From the NCBI GenBank assembly GCA_963709485.1, contig CAVPWE010000002.1, positions 1 through 64,000 on the forward strand: 64,000 nt of DNA, in the 5' to 3' direction. Below, piece after piece: positions 1 through 8,108 of the stretch; position 1 is the first letter of the stretch, and each line of letters begins with the position of its first letter. The position numbers and the translations under genes are program-made. Source of the stretch: JAXDBM01 sp963709485 (lineage in GTDB: Bacteria > Desulfobacterota > Syntrophia > Syntrophales > Fen-1087). The notes under the pieces were generated by a model, which searched no databases, was not told the origin of the DNA, and saw only the letters and a list, made by a program, of their open reading frames with translations.

Positions 1-1
1 A

Positions 2-358
2 GGCCTGTTCGGTTTCGTGCTGGGATTCTTCGACCCCTTCACGTTCAACATGATGCTGTCCATTATTTTTCTGGTGATGGTCGTCGTCGGCGGCCTCGGT
101 TCCATCGCGGGGCCGGTCATGGGTGCGGCACTGATTACCTACCTGCAGTACAGCCTGCTCAAGAACATTGCCGAGATGCCCGTCATCGGCGAATTCATGG
201 TGTCGGTTTCCACCCGGTGGTTCTCCGTTGTGGGACTCGAAAACATCAACAGCATCGTGCTGGGGCTCATCATGATCGGCATCGTGATCTTCGAACCCCT
301 GGGCATGTACGGCATCTGGATCCGCATCAAAAAGTACTGGATGACCTGGCCGTTCTAA
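2..358 (+). CDS. livM: branched-chain amino acid ABC transporter permease, LivM-like (3' part only)
   Basis: Partial gene cut by the window edge; about 118 C-terminal codons remain and the frame is open from base 2. It is the inner-membrane permease of a HAAT-family (Liv) importer. Visible are hydrophobic segments, the conserved glycine-rich stretch GGLGSIAGPVMGA typical of the LivM/LivH permease core, and an ending IRIKKYWMTWPF that matches the usual basic LivM tail. The second permease and both ATPases follow, so the order is livM-livH-livG-livF. The substrate class comes from family and context; branched or hydrophobic amino acids, amides or other short acids are all possible. Confidence 0.9.
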   Translation, partial: GLFGFVLGFFDPFTFNMMLSIIFLVMVVVGGLGSIAGPVMGAALITYLQYSLLKNIAEMPVIGEFMVSVSTRWFSVVGLENINSIVLGLIMIGIVIFEPLGMYGIWIRIKKYWMTWPF

Positions 359-463
359 GCGGGAGCGGACCGCCGGGCATGGAATGACAAGCCGCGAATC
401 TTCCGGACGATTCCGGCTTGCAGCGTTCGGGAACGGCCAGGACAACAGCAGCAGGGGGTAAAG

Positions 464-1336
464 ATGATCGGACAGCTCGTCATTGAAGGCCTGGCCATCG
501 GCGCGTGCTACGGCTTATTCGGCATCGCCGTAGTCATCATCTACAAGACATCGGAGGTCGTCAATTTCGCCCAGGGCGAAATGGCCATGCTGTCGACGTT
601 CGTTGCCTTTCACATCCTCAACTTTTACCAATACCCGTTCTGGCTGGCCTTCGTCATCACCATGGCGTTTGCCGCTCTGCTGGGCGTCCTGATCGAATTC
701 CTGTTCCTGAGGCCGGCCAAACATCCCAGTCTCCTGGGTCTGATCGTCATCACGCTCGGCGCCGAGATGCTGCTGATGGGTCTGGCAGGCTGGAAGTGGG
801 GACCCGAGCAGAAGGAATTCGTCGTTCCCATGTCTTACCAGGCGACCCATGAACCCTTTCCGGGCATGATCATCAACGACTGGGCCATCGCCGTTTTTGC
901 CACGTCCGCGGCGGTCATGATCCTGCTCTTCCTTTTCTTCAAGTACACCCGGCTGGGCATCGCCATGCGCGCCACGCAGCAGAACCAGCACGCCGCGAAA
1001 ATCATGGGGATCCGCGTCGAGCGGGTTTTTTCCATCGCCTGGGGCTTCAGTTCGCTGATCGGCGCCATCGCCGCCATGTTTTTCGCGTCACGGTCCACGC
1101 TCGATCCGGGATTCATGCTGGAGCCGTTTCTGCGCGCATTCGCCGCCGCCGTCCTGGGAGGATTGATGAGCATCCCCGGCGTGTTCATCGGCGGGGAACT
1201 GCTGGGGCTGATCGAAAACTTCTTCGGTTACATCTGGCCGGAGTGGAAGCCCATCGTCGCTTTTGCCGTCATCATTCTCGTGCTTTGCTTCCGGCCGAGC
1301 GGACTTTTCGCCAAGCACTACGTGAAGAAGGTATGA
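464..1336 (+). CDS. livH: branched-chain amino acid ABC transporter permease, LivH-like
   Basis: A 290-aa integral membrane protein of normal LivH length with about eight hydrophobic segments. LivH features are an early loop reading VNFAQGEMAML (the usual NFAQG motif), the cytoplasmic coupling region YTRLGIAMRATQQNQHAAKIMGI (family consensus G-x-A-x-R-A), and a late glycine-rich stretch AVLGGLMSIPGVFIGG. It pairs with LivM to form the channel. The ATG is preceded by a GGGGG-type Shine-Dalgarno 8 nt upstream. A 105-nt gap separates it from livM and can fold into a hairpin near 390-420; livG starts 3 nt after its stop. Confidence 0.93.
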   Translation: MIGQLVIEGLAIGACYGLFGIAVVIIYKTSEVVNFAQGEMAMLSTFVAFHILNFYQYPFWLAFVITMAFAALLGVLIEFLFLRPAKHPSLLGLIVITLGAEMLLMGLAGWKWGPEQKEFVVPMSYQATHEPFPGMIINDWAIAVFATSAAVMILLFLFFKYTRLGIAMRATQQNQHAAKIMGIRVERVFSIAWGFSSLIGAIAAMFFASRSTLDPGFMLEPFLRAFAAAVLGGLMSIPGVFIGGELLGLIENFFGYIWPEWKPIVAFAVIILVLCFRPSGLFAKHYVKKV

Positions 1337-1339
1337 TCG

Positions 1340-2128
1340 ATGGAACATTTCCGGGTTGAGAATCTGAGCATCCGTTTCGGCGGCCTCAAGGCGGTCAGCA
1401 ACGTGAGCTTCGATGTCGAGAAGAACGCGATCTTCTCGATCATCGGTCCCAACGGCTCCGGCAAGACGACGATCTTCAACCTGATCAACTGCATATACAA
1501 GGCGGATCAGGGAAGGGTCATCCTGGACGGCAAGGACATTCTCGGCCATAAGCCGGACTGGGTGGCCCGACAGGGCATCGCCCGAACCTTTCAGAACATC
1601 GAACTCTTCTCCAACGCCACCGTGATGGACAATCTGATGCTGGGACGTCATCTCCACATGAAGACCGGCGTCTTTACCGGCGCCTTCATGTGGGGCAGGC
1701 GCTCGCGGGCCGCCCGGGAGGAGATCCGGCACCGGGAGATCGTGGAGGGCATCATCGACTTTCTCGAACTGCAGTCCGTTCGGGACCAGTTCGTCGCCGG
1801 CCTGCCCTACGGCAAGCGAAAGCTCGTCGAACTCGGCCGTGCGCTAGCCCTCGAACCCAGGGTCCTTCTGCTCGACGAGCCCTCCGCGGGAATGAACACC
1901 GAGGAGAAGGAGGACCTCAACATCTGGGTCAAGGACATTCGGGAGGACTACAGGGTGACCATCCTGCTCATCGAGCACGACATGAACATGATCATGGGGA
2001 TATCGGACCGGGTCTTTGCCATCAACCACGGGGAAAAGATCACGGAGGGACTCCCGCGGGAGGTTCAGAATCATCCTGAAGTGATCCGGGCATATCTCGG
2101 GGAGGAAGACCGTGCTGAAAGTCAGTAA
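1340..2128 (+). CDS. livG: branched-chain amino acid ABC transporter ATP-binding protein, LivG-like
   Basis: A 262-aa cytoplasmic ATPase. Walker A is GPNGSGKTTIFN near residues 37-48; the signature region YGKRKLVELGRALA is the degenerate form usual for LivG; Walker B with the catalytic Glu is VLLLDEPSAGMN; the switch His is in LLIEHDMN. The C-terminal extension RAYLGEE is the BCA_ABC tail of the HAAT subfamily. The start lies 3 nt after livH stop, and the 3' end overlaps the livF start by 17 nt, so translation is probably coupled. With LivF it should form the ATPase heterodimer. Confidence 0.95.
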   Translation: MEHFRVENLSIRFGGLKAVSNVSFDVEKNAIFSIIGPNGSGKTTIFNLINCIYKADQGRVILDGKDILGHKPDWVARQGIARTFQNIELFSNATVMDNLMLGRHLHMKTGVFTGAFMWGRRSRAAREEIRHREIVEGIIDFLELQSVRDQFVAGLPYGKRKLVELGRALALEPRVLLLDEPSAGMNTEEKEDLNIWVKDIREDYRVTILLIEHDMNMIMGISDRVFAINHGEKITEGLPREVQNHPEVIRAYLGEEDRAESQ

Positions 2129-2894
2129 CATCGAAACCTGGTACGACCTGATCCGGGCCCTACACGGCATTTCCTTCGAGGTCAAACAGGGGGACATCGT
2201 CGCCCTCCTCGGTTCCAACGGCGCCGGCAAGACAACAACCCTGAAGACGATCATGCGCCTGCTCTACGACCTCAAGGAGGAGCAGCCGGAAAAGGGGACG
2301 ATCGAATTCATGGGAGAGCGCATCGACCGCAAGGACACGGACCGGATCGTCCGCATGGGCATCAGCTACGTCCCCGAAGGCCGGGAGGTGTTCCCCGAGC
2401 TGACGGTGATGGAAAACATCCTCATGGGCGCCTACACGAGACGCGACCGGAAAGGCATTCAGGAGGACATCGAGAACGTCTTCAGCCATTTCCCGATATT
2501 GAGGCAGCGGAAGGAACAGGACGCCGGCTATATGAGCGGCGGGGAGCAGCAGATGCTGGCCATCGGCCGGGCCCTGATGAGCCGGCCCAAGCTCCTGATG
2601 CTGGACGAACCCTCGCTCGGATTGTCCCCGCTCCTCACGAAGGAGATCTTCAACATCATTCTGGACATCAACCGGAAGAGCGGCGTGACGATCCTGCTGG
2701 TGGAGCAGAATGTCAACATGGCGCTCAAGTACGCCAATTACGCCTTCCTCATGGAAAACGGCCGGATCGTCCGGGCGGACCGGCCCGAGGTCCTCCGGGA
2801 AGACCCGGACGTGAAGGAGTTTTATCTCGGCATCGCCACGGAAACCTCGGTCAAGGGGTACAAGCGGTACCGCAGAAAGGTCCGGTTCCGTTAG
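2112..2894 (+). CDS. livF: branched-chain amino acid ABC transporter ATP-binding protein, LivF-like
   Basis: A 260-aa ATPase. Walker A is GSNGAGKTTTLK near residues 35-46, the signature is MSGGEQQMLAIGRAL, Walker B is LLMLDEPSLGLSP and the switch segment is LLVEQN. The region YVPEGREVFPELTV is diagnostic of LivF. Translation starts at a GTG inside the end of livG. The C-terminal tail is about 20 residues longer than the usual LivF and very basic (KGYKRYRRKVRFR), which is slightly unusual. The acyl-CoA synthetase gene starts 2 nt after the stop, so both probably share a transcript. Confidence 0.94.
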   Translation: MLKVSNIETWYDLIRALHGISFEVKQGDIVALLGSNGAGKTTTLKTIMRLLYDLKEEQPEKGTIEFMGERIDRKDTDRIVRMGISYVPEGREVFPELTVMENILMGAYTRRDRKGIQEDIENVFSHFPILRQRKEQDAGYMSGGEQQMLAIGRALMSRPKLLMLDEPSLGLSPLLTKEIFNIILDINRKSGVTILLVEQNVNMALKYANYAFLMENGRIVRADRPEVLREDPDVKEFYLGIATETSVKGYKRYRRKVRFR

Positions 2895-2896
2895 GG

Positions 2897-4714
2897 ATGG
2901 AGACGATGACGCCAATCGATACGCTGCCCAAGGCCTTCCTCGACCGGGCACAGAAGAAGCCCCGGCGCACCGCCATGCGGTGGAAGCATCTGGGGATCTG
3001 GCGGGACATCACCTGGTCCGAATACCTGGAGAAAGTGAAGCAGGTGGCCCTCGGCCTCCACGCCCTCGGCGTGCAGAGGGGGGATCACGTCGCCATCATC
3101 GGCGAGAACAAGCCGGAGTGGCTGTACTGCGCCTTCGGGGCCATGTGCTCCGGGGCCGTTTATGTCGGCATCTACACGACGAGCCCCGCCAAGGAATGCG
3201 AATATGTGGTCGGGCATTCGGGGTCGGTCGTTTATCTGTGCGAGGATGAGGAGCAGTTCGACAAGGCGCTGGCGTTCCGGGATCAGACGCCGGCCCTGAG
3301 AAAGATGATCGTCTGGGACATGGAGGGCCTGAAGCATTTCAAAGACCCCATGCTGATGAGCTTCGAGGATCTGCTGGCGCTCGGGCGGAAAATCGACGCG
3401 GAGAACCCGGGTCTTTTCGCCGATCTGCTCCAGCGGACCCGGCCGGATGACACCGCCGGGATCATCTACACGTCGGGAACCACGGGCATGCCGAAGGGCG
3501 CCATGCTGACCCAGGAGGGATACCTCTGGATGGGACAGAAGGTGTGCCAGGTGGCGCGGATCACGGAGGACGACGAGACGATCTCGTTTCTGCCGCTGAA
3601 TCACATCTTCGAGCAGATCTTCGATTTTCTCGTCCACATCGCCGTGGGGCACATCGTCAATTTTACGGAGAACACCGACACGGTCATGTCGGACATGACG
3701 GACATCTCCCCGACGATCTTCCACGCCGTACCGCGGATCTGGGAAAAATACCACTCGAGCATCATCATTCGCATGGACGATGCGACGCGGTTCAAGCGGC
3801 TGGCCTATCGGACGGCAATCCGCATCGGCACGGCTTACAACGATCTTGCCCTCTCCGGGCGGAGACCTTCCCTGCCCCTTGCCGCGGCTTACCGCCTCGC
3901 CTCCTTTGCCGTGTTCCGCAAGCTCAAGAAACGTCTCGGCTTCGACCGGATACGCCTCGGCATCTCCGGTGCCGCGCCCATCTCCCACAACATTCTGAAG
4001 TACTTCCAGAGCATGGGAATCCCGATCCGGGAGGGCTACGGCTTGACGGAGACGACGGGTGTCACCCACATGTCGGATATCGCCAACTTCAAGGTGGGCA
4101 CGGTGGGAAAAGCCCTGCCGGAAACGGAGGTCCGGATCGCCGAGGACGGCGAGATTCTCGTGCGGCACAGAGCCATCATCAAAGGCTACTACAAAGACGA
4201 CGAGGCGACGCGGAACGCCATCGTAGACGGCTGGCTCCACACCGGCGACGTCGGGGAGATCGACGCCGAGGGATATCTGAAGATCACCGACCGCAAAAAG
4301 GACCTGATCATCACGGCGGGCGGAAAGAACGTCGCCCCGCAGTACATTGAAAACCTGCTGAAGTTTTCCCCTTACATCAACGATGCGGTCGTCATCGGCG
4401 ACCGGCGGAAATACATTACCGCCCTGATCGTCATCGACGAGGACAATGTGGTCAAGTACGCCCAGGATCACAAGGTTCAGTACACGACCTTTGCCTCGCT
4501 GACCCGGACGCCGGAAGTCATCGAACTGATCCAGCGGGAGATCGACAAGGTGAACGCGCAGGTGGCCCGCGTCGAAAACATTCGAAAGTTCCGGATTCTG
4601 GACAAGAAGCTCTACACCGAGGACGGCGAGGTGACGCCAACGATGAAGGTCAAGCGCAAGGCGATCAACGCGCAGTTCGGCGATGTCATCGAGGACATGT
4701 ACCGGGAGGGTTAG
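2897..4714 (+). CDS. AMP-dependent acyl-CoA synthetase (long-chain fatty acid--CoA ligase family)
   Basis: A 605-aa adenylate-forming enzyme that would activate a carboxylic acid to its CoA thioester via an acyl-AMP. The P-loop-like motif IIYTSGTTGMPKGAM lies near residues 188-202, the A5 motif GYGLTETTG near 378, and the C-terminal hinge motif DVGEIDAEGYLKITDRKKD near 450, followed by the swivel domain. Length fits FadD15/FACL proteins rather than acetyl-CoA synthetase. Its position 2 nt downstream of livF suggests that acids taken up by the Liv-type porter, or acids derived from amino acids, are activated here. The true substrate cannot be read from sequence. An ATG at 2906 with GGAG just upstream is an alternative start. 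Confidence 0.9.
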   Translation: METMTPIDTLPKAFLDRAQKKPRRTAMRWKHLGIWRDITWSEYLEKVKQVALGLHALGVQRGDHVAIIGENKPEWLYCAFGAMCSGAVYVGIYTTSPAKECEYVVGHSGSVVYLCEDEEQFDKALAFRDQTPALRKMIVWDMEGLKHFKDPMLMSFEDLLALGRKIDAENPGLFADLLQRTRPDDTAGIIYTSGTTGMPKGAMLTQEGYLWMGQKVCQVARITEDDETISFLPLNHIFEQIFDFLVHIAVGHIVNFTENTDTVMSDMTDISPTIFHAVPRIWEKYHSSIIIRMDDATRFKRLAYRTAIRIGTAYNDLALSGRRPSLPLAAAYRLASFAVFRKLKKRLGFDRIRLGISGAAPISHNILKYFQSMGIPIREGYGLTETTGVTHMSDIANFKVGTVGKALPETEVRIAEDGEILVRHRAIIKGYYKDDEATRNAIVDGWLHTGDVGEIDAEGYLKITDRKKDLIITAGGKNVAPQYIENLLKFSPYINDAVVIGDRRKYITALIVIDEDNVVKYAQDHKVQYTTFASLTRTPEVIELIQREIDKVNAQVARVENIRKFRILDKKLYTEDGEVTPTMKVKRKAINAQFGDVIEDMYREG

Positions 4715-4838
4715 CATGATCCGGGGTGGCGCGCCGCCCGGGGACGTGAAGGCCGCGCCCCTGAATGGAAGGGCACGGCCCCCGGCCTTCATCGGCAATC
4801 CGGTTGCAGGCAGCCGCCATCGCGCGCGCCGGCAAAAT

Positions 4839-5789
4839 CTAAAAAGAGAAGCTCACCGCGAGGCCTCCGTAGAGGAACGAACTGTCGCGGTCGTCCGGGG
4901 TCGACACCCCTTTTATCCCCGAGCCTTTCATTTCATGTTTCGCATCATTGGAGAGGGGGAACACATAGGAAACGGTCGGCGTGATCGTGATGTTTCCCGT
5001 CGCCTTGACGGGCAGGCTGAGGGTCACCGTTCCATCGTGGAAATTGCTGAACTTGTCATCCGTCGCCCTGGCGCTCCCGTCAAATTCGGGATATCCGCCA
5101 TACCCGGCCCCGGCGTTGAAAAGCGCCGCGTCCGCATAGGTGCTCAGGAGATAGCTTGCCGAAGCCGCCACCTTCAGGGATACCGACTTGTTGAATGCAA
5201 AGGTGTGGGACACCCCGAGGAGGAAATACCAGTTCTGGTAGTGACTGATCTCCTTATATGCGGTGAAGGCAGGCGACAGAATGGTGTTCAGGCTCACTGT
5301 CGCGAAGACCTCCTGAAAGTCGGCCCGATCCGGGGCATCCCGGTTGAGTGCGCCCAGGGCATAGTAGATGTAGCCGGCGCCGAGATTAAACAATCCCAGG
5401 TTCTTCGTGTACCACACCGTTAAATCCGTTTCGTTCCAGGCGCTCGAATAACGGGTGTCGCCCGTTCCTGAAAAATAGGGGTTCATGTCCAGATTGCCCC
5501 AGATATTGGCTGAAAAGCCCCTGTAGCCAATCGTCGCCGACGGCTGCACGACGATGCTGTCCCGGCTCAATTCATAACCCCTCCAGACATACTTGCTCAT
5601 TGCCGCCGCAGTGAAGTCACCCGTCGGTTTTTCCTCTTCCATCGGCTTGGCTGCTTCGGTCACGGGTTTGGCTGTCTCAACAGCCGGTTTTGGCTCTTCC
5701 GCCCAAATGCGCGGGGCGCTGCCAATGATAAGGCAGAAGGATAAAATGAAGGCGAAGCAGACTTTTCTGAAATAAAACGGTTTTCTCAT
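4839..5789 (-). CDS. TorF-type putative outer-membrane porin
   Basis: A 316-aa secreted protein with a Sec signal (MRKPFYFRK followed by a hydrophobic core ending near SAPRIWA). A short Pro/Glu/Lys/Ala-rich linker repeating KPVTEAAKP-like units precedes a beta-barrel-like region made of alternating aromatic segments, ending in F-S-F, a typical outer-membrane C-terminus. The segment AMSKYVWRGYELS matches the start of the TorF/TIGR02001 family. It lies downstream of amtB-glnB-HTH on the same strand and may be the last gene of that operon, which would fit a nitrogen-regulated porin; that role is inference. Confidence 0.75.
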   Translation of the reverse strand: MRKPFYFRKVCFAFILSFCLIIGSAPRIWAEEPKPAVETAKPVTEAAKPMEEEKPTGDFTAAAMSKYVWRGYELSRDSIVVQPSATIGYRGFSANIWGNLDMNPYFSGTGDTRYSSAWNETDLTVWYTKNLGLFNLGAGYIYYALGALNRDAPDRADFQEVFATVSLNTILSPAFTAYKEISHYQNWYFLLGVSHTFAFNKSVSLKVAASASYLLSTYADAALFNAGAGYGGYPEFDGSARATDDKFSNFHDGTVTLSLPVKATGNITITPTVSYVFPLSNDAKHEMKGSGIKGVSTPDDRDSSFLYGGLAVSFSF

Positions 5790-5831
5790 GATCGCGTGTC
5801 CTTTCGATGATTATGTCTAACTTGTCTGTCT

Positions 5832-6065
5832 TTATTTCTGTTTATGGATACAGAATTGCTCAAGACCGATGTGGTATTTCCGTATGCGGTGGGCAATCAC
5901 CCGGGTGGTCGTCCCCAGCTGCTTCGCCGCCAGACTCTGATTGCCGCGGGTTCTTGCCAGGGCCGATACGATAATGTGCTTTTCAAACGCTTCCACATTG
6001 ACTTTGAGCAGATTCTCTTCGCCGTTGAAGTCTTTTCCCTTCAAGATCCATGCTCCCTTATTCAC
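5832..6065 (-). CDS. orphan Fis/NifA-type helix-turn-helix protein
   Basis: About 77 aa that consist almost entirely of the HTH_8 (Fis) DNA-binding domain normally found at the C-terminus of sigma-54 activators. The helix-turn-helix is NQSLAAKQLGTTTRVIAHRI, followed by RKYHIGLEQF, a tail typical of NifA/AnfA-like activators. No AAA+ or sensor domain is encoded beside it. The start is uncertain: the GTG at 6065 has no ribosome site, while a TTG at 6044 sits about 9 nt after AGGGAG. It lies 18 nt downstream of glnB. It could be a stand-alone regulator of the nitrogen genes, or a surviving fragment of a larger activator. Confidence 0.72.
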   Translation of the reverse strand: MNKGAWILKGKDFNGEENLLKVNVEAFEKHIIVSALARTRGNQSLAAKQLGTTTRVIAHRIRKYHIGLEQFCIHKQK

Positions 6066-6083
6066 GGGTCACAAGTTTGCTGA

Positions 6084-6425
6084 TCATCCAATGGCCTCGC
6101 CGCCCTGCTCGCCGGTCCGTATGCGGATGACCTCGCCCAGATCGAGGACAAAGATCTTGCCATCGCCGATCTCGCCGGTGCGGGCCCCTTGCGTGATGGC
6201 TTCGATTGCAGGCGCCACGAAACCTTCATTGACCGCGATTTCCAGCTTCACCTTTTTCAGCAGGCTTCCCACTTCCTTCGTTCCCCGGTAAACCTCCGTG
6301 ACGCCCTTCTGCCGCCCCCGGCCCAGGACGTTGGACACGGTGACCAGGGGTATCTCCGCCTTTTCCAGGGCGGCCATCACCTCGTCCAGTTTATGGGGCT
6401 GTATTACTGCGATGATGTATTTCAT
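6084..6425 (-). CDS. glnB: nitrogen regulatory protein P-II (GlnB/GlnK)
   Basis: A 113-aa trimeric PII signalling protein. The T-loop reads GRGRQKGVTEVYRGTKEV and keeps the tyrosine (position 51 in Escherichia coli) that is uridylylated in proteobacteria. The B-loop TGEIGDGKIFV and C-loop IRIRTGE, which bind ATP/ADP and 2-oxoglutarate, are intact. It is 17 nt downstream of amtB, the classic amtB-glnK arrangement, so it probably plugs the transporter when nitrogen is plentiful. Expression is probably driven by the sigma-54 promoter upstream of amtB. Confidence 0.95.
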   Translation of the reverse strand: MKYIIAVIQPHKLDEVMAALEKAEIPLVTVSNVLGRGRQKGVTEVYRGTKEVGSLLKKVKLEIAVNEGFVAPAIEAITQGARTGEIGDGKIFVLDLGEVIRIRTGEQGGEAIG

Positions 6426-6442
6426 GTGATTTTCCCCCTTTC

Positions 6443-7675
6443 CTATTCAATGACGGTGTAGGCGGCTTCGCTCTGCTGCGTCAGGTCGAGGCCGATCGTT
6501 TCATCCTTCTCCTTGACCCGCACGCACATGACGGCATCCACCAGCTTGTAGATGATGAACGTCATCACACCGGCAAACAGAGGGGCTGCGACAGCCATGA
6601 TAAATTGCGGCCACAGTTGTGCGCCGCCGAAGAAGAGGCCATCCGCGCCCGCCGCATTGACCGCCTTCTCCGCAAACAGACCCACGGCAATCGTCCCCCA
6701 GAGACCGCCGACGCCATGGACCCCGAAGGCGTCCAATGCATCGTCATAGCCAAGCTTTGCCTTGACCACGGCGATGGCCAGATAGCAGATGCATGCGACA
6801 ATCATGCCGATGAAGATGGCGTTCATGGGGTTCACAAATCCGCAGGCCGGGGTAATGGCCACCAGACCGGCCACGGCCCCCGTTACGGTCCCCAGAACCG
6901 TGGGCTTGCCGTGCTGCTGCCATTCGATGAGGGCCCAGGTCAGCCCGGCCGCGGCTGTGGCGATGTGGGTAGTGACAAAGGCATTTGCCGCCAGGTCATT
7001 GGCTGCCAGCGCGCTCCCGGCATTGAAACCGAACCAGCCGAACCAGAGCAGCGCCCCCCCCAGAACGGTAAAGGGCAGGTTGTGGGGCCGGAAAGGGGTC
7101 TTCTGGTAGCCCACCCGCTTGCCCAGCAACAGGCACAGGACCAGGGCCGACACGCCCGAGCTGGCATGGACGACGATGCCCCCGGCAAAATCGAGGCCGC
7201 CGAGATTTCGCATCCAGCCGCCCATCCCCCACACCCAGTGGGCCAGCGGATCGTAGACGAAGGTTGCCCAGAGGATTGTAAAAACGAGAAAGGCGGAAAA
7301 CTTCATCCGTTCCGCAAAGGCGCCGATCATCAGGGCCGGGGTGATGACGGCAAACATGCACTGAAAGACCATGAAGACGCTATGGGGGATCGTGGCGGCG
7401 TAATCGCTGTTGGGCTGCCCCCCCACGAATTGCAGGCCCGCCCATTTCAGGCTGCCGATGATCCCCATCCCGGTATCGGGGCCAAACGACAGGGAGTAGC
7501 CGAAGAGGACCCACTGCAGTGAAATGACGCACATGATGATGAAACATTGCATCAGGATGGAAAGGACGTTCTTTCTCCGGACGAGGCCTCCGTAAAAGAA
7601 GGCCAGACCCGGTATGGTCATGGCAAAAACCAGGACCGTGGATATCAGGACCCATGTCGTATCTCCCGTATTCAT
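6443..7675 (-). CDS. amtB: ammonium transporter (Amt/MEP/Rh family), copy 1
   Basis: A 410-aa inner-membrane channel with about eleven transmembrane segments, conducting NH4+/NH3. The family signature DFAGGIVVHASSGVSALV carries the first pore histidine; the second twin-His region is DAFGVHGVGGLWGT. The sequence FNAGSALAAND is also typical. The N-terminus (MNTGDTTWVLIST) has no cleaved signal, as in many non-enteric Amt proteins. First gene of a minus-strand operon amtB-glnB-HTH(-porin), starting about 48 nt downstream of the predicted start site of a sigma-54 promoter at 7734-7749. Confidence 0.96.
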   Translation of the reverse strand: MNTGDTTWVLISTVLVFAMTIPGLAFFYGGLVRRKNVLSILMQCFIIMCVISLQWVLFGYSLSFGPDTGMGIIGSLKWAGLQFVGGQPNSDYAATIPHSVFMVFQCMFAVITPALMIGAFAERMKFSAFLVFTILWATFVYDPLAHWVWGMGGWMRNLGGLDFAGGIVVHASSGVSALVLCLLLGKRVGYQKTPFRPHNLPFTVLGGALLWFGWFGFNAGSALAANDLAANAFVTTHIATAAAGLTWALIEWQQHGKPTVLGTVTGAVAGLVAITPACGFVNPMNAIFIGMIVACICYLAIAVVKAKLGYDDALDAFGVHGVGGLWGTIAVGLFAEKAVNAAGADGLFFGGAQLWPQFIMAVAAPLFAGVMTFIIYKLVDAVMCVRVKEKDETIGLDLTQQSEAAYTVIE

Positions 7676-7733
7676 GACGATCTCCTTCCCTGAAAAAATT
7701 GAATTCCTTATTTGTCCGGACGCATCGAATCAA

Positions 7734-7749
7734 ACCAAAGACCGTGCCA
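7734..7749 (-). promoter_or_regulatory. sigma-54 (RpoN) promoter for amtB-glnB
   Basis: On the minus strand the sequence is TGGCACG-GTCT-TTGGT, against the consensus TGGCACG-N4-TTGCW. The -24 element is perfect, spacing is exact, and the only change is G for C at the -12 position. It lies about 60 nt upstream of the amtB ATG, giving a leader of roughly 48 nt. Nitrogen-limited activation through NtrC or a NifA-like activator is the expected regulation. Confidence 0.78.
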
Positions 7750-7838
7750 CTTTTTTGATATTTTTTTAAGCAACCGGTTTTATTGATAAATATTCAATGT
7801 CGAAGGGGATGTTTTTCTGAAGTATTTTAGGACAATTT

Positions 7839-7854
7839 TGTAATTGGCAGGACA
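7839..7854. promoter_or_regulatory. possible NifA-type upstream activator sequence
   Basis: The sequence TGT-N10-ACA, the classical NifA upstream activating sequence, occurs once, about 90 nt upstream of the minus-strand and 220 nt upstream of the plus-strand sigma-54 promoter. Such a short motif can occur by chance; the reason to list it is its place between two sigma-54 promoters. Confidence 0.35.
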
Positions 7855-7856
7855 AA

Positions 7857-8001
7857 ATGCACATAATTGTATTTTATCTCTGGGTTGTCATCAGCACATT
7901 CGGAAGAATTTCAAGATGATCGTTGGAAACGGGGGATCCCGCAAAGATCACACAACAAACAATTATGTACCGTTTTTTCTCAAATATACAATTATGTGCA
8001 T
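7857..8001. repeat. perfect 16-bp inverted repeat and repeated ACAATTATGT decamer
   Basis: ATGCACATAATTGTAT at 7857-7872 is repeated as its exact reverse complement at 7986-8001. The core decamer ACAATTATGT occurs a third time at 7959-7968 in the same orientation as the 7986 copy. Copies are about 90 and 19 nt apart (start to start, same-strand pair 29 nt). The pattern resembles spaced binding sites for a dimeric regulator between the two amt operons; the binder is unknown. Confidence 0.7.
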
Positions 8002-8055
8002 ATACTGGATGGCCTCATTTATCATAACCGTACGGGAACAAAGGCAATTCTGCGA

Positions 8056-8071
8056 TGGCAAGAGATTTGCT
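8056..8071 (+). promoter_or_regulatory. sigma-54 (RpoN) promoter for amtB2-glnB2-glnN
   Basis: TGGCAAG-AGAT-TTGCT matches the consensus TGGCACG-N4-TTGCW with one change and exact GG-N10-GC spacing. Transcription would begin near 8082. This rules out the ATG at 8079 as the transporter start from this promoter and supports the ATG at 8109, leaving a 27-nt leader that contains the ribosome site. Confidence 0.82.
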
Positions 8072-8108
8072 TTAACGGATGGCAACACTTTTGAGGGGAA
8101 AGGGCATT

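Larger units (their letters stand above)
7676..8108. other. intergenic control region between the two divergent ammonium transporter genes
   Basis: A 433-nt AT-rich stretch without a convincing gene. It holds a sigma-54 promoter facing each transporter, one TGT-N10-ACA element, a perfect 16-bp inverted repeat and three copies of the decamer ACAATTATGT (in either orientation). Those elements are listed separately. Short reading frames in this stretch lack ribosome sites and recognisable domains. Confidence 0.8.

Noticed and set aside
2891..4798. Long minus-strand frame opposite the acyl-CoA synthetase
   Set aside because: It mirrors a well-supported gene, has no ribosome site and no recognisable domain. 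High GC produces such antisense frames.
7845..7862. Additional sigma-54-like TTGGCAG...TGCA sequence
   Set aside because: GG-to-GC spacing is 11 instead of 10, which abolishes sigma-54 recognition.
8079..8108. Longer N-terminus for the second ammonium transporter
   Set aside because: The earlier ATG lies upstream of the predicted sigma-54 start site and lacks a ribosome site; the paralogue aligns from 8109.
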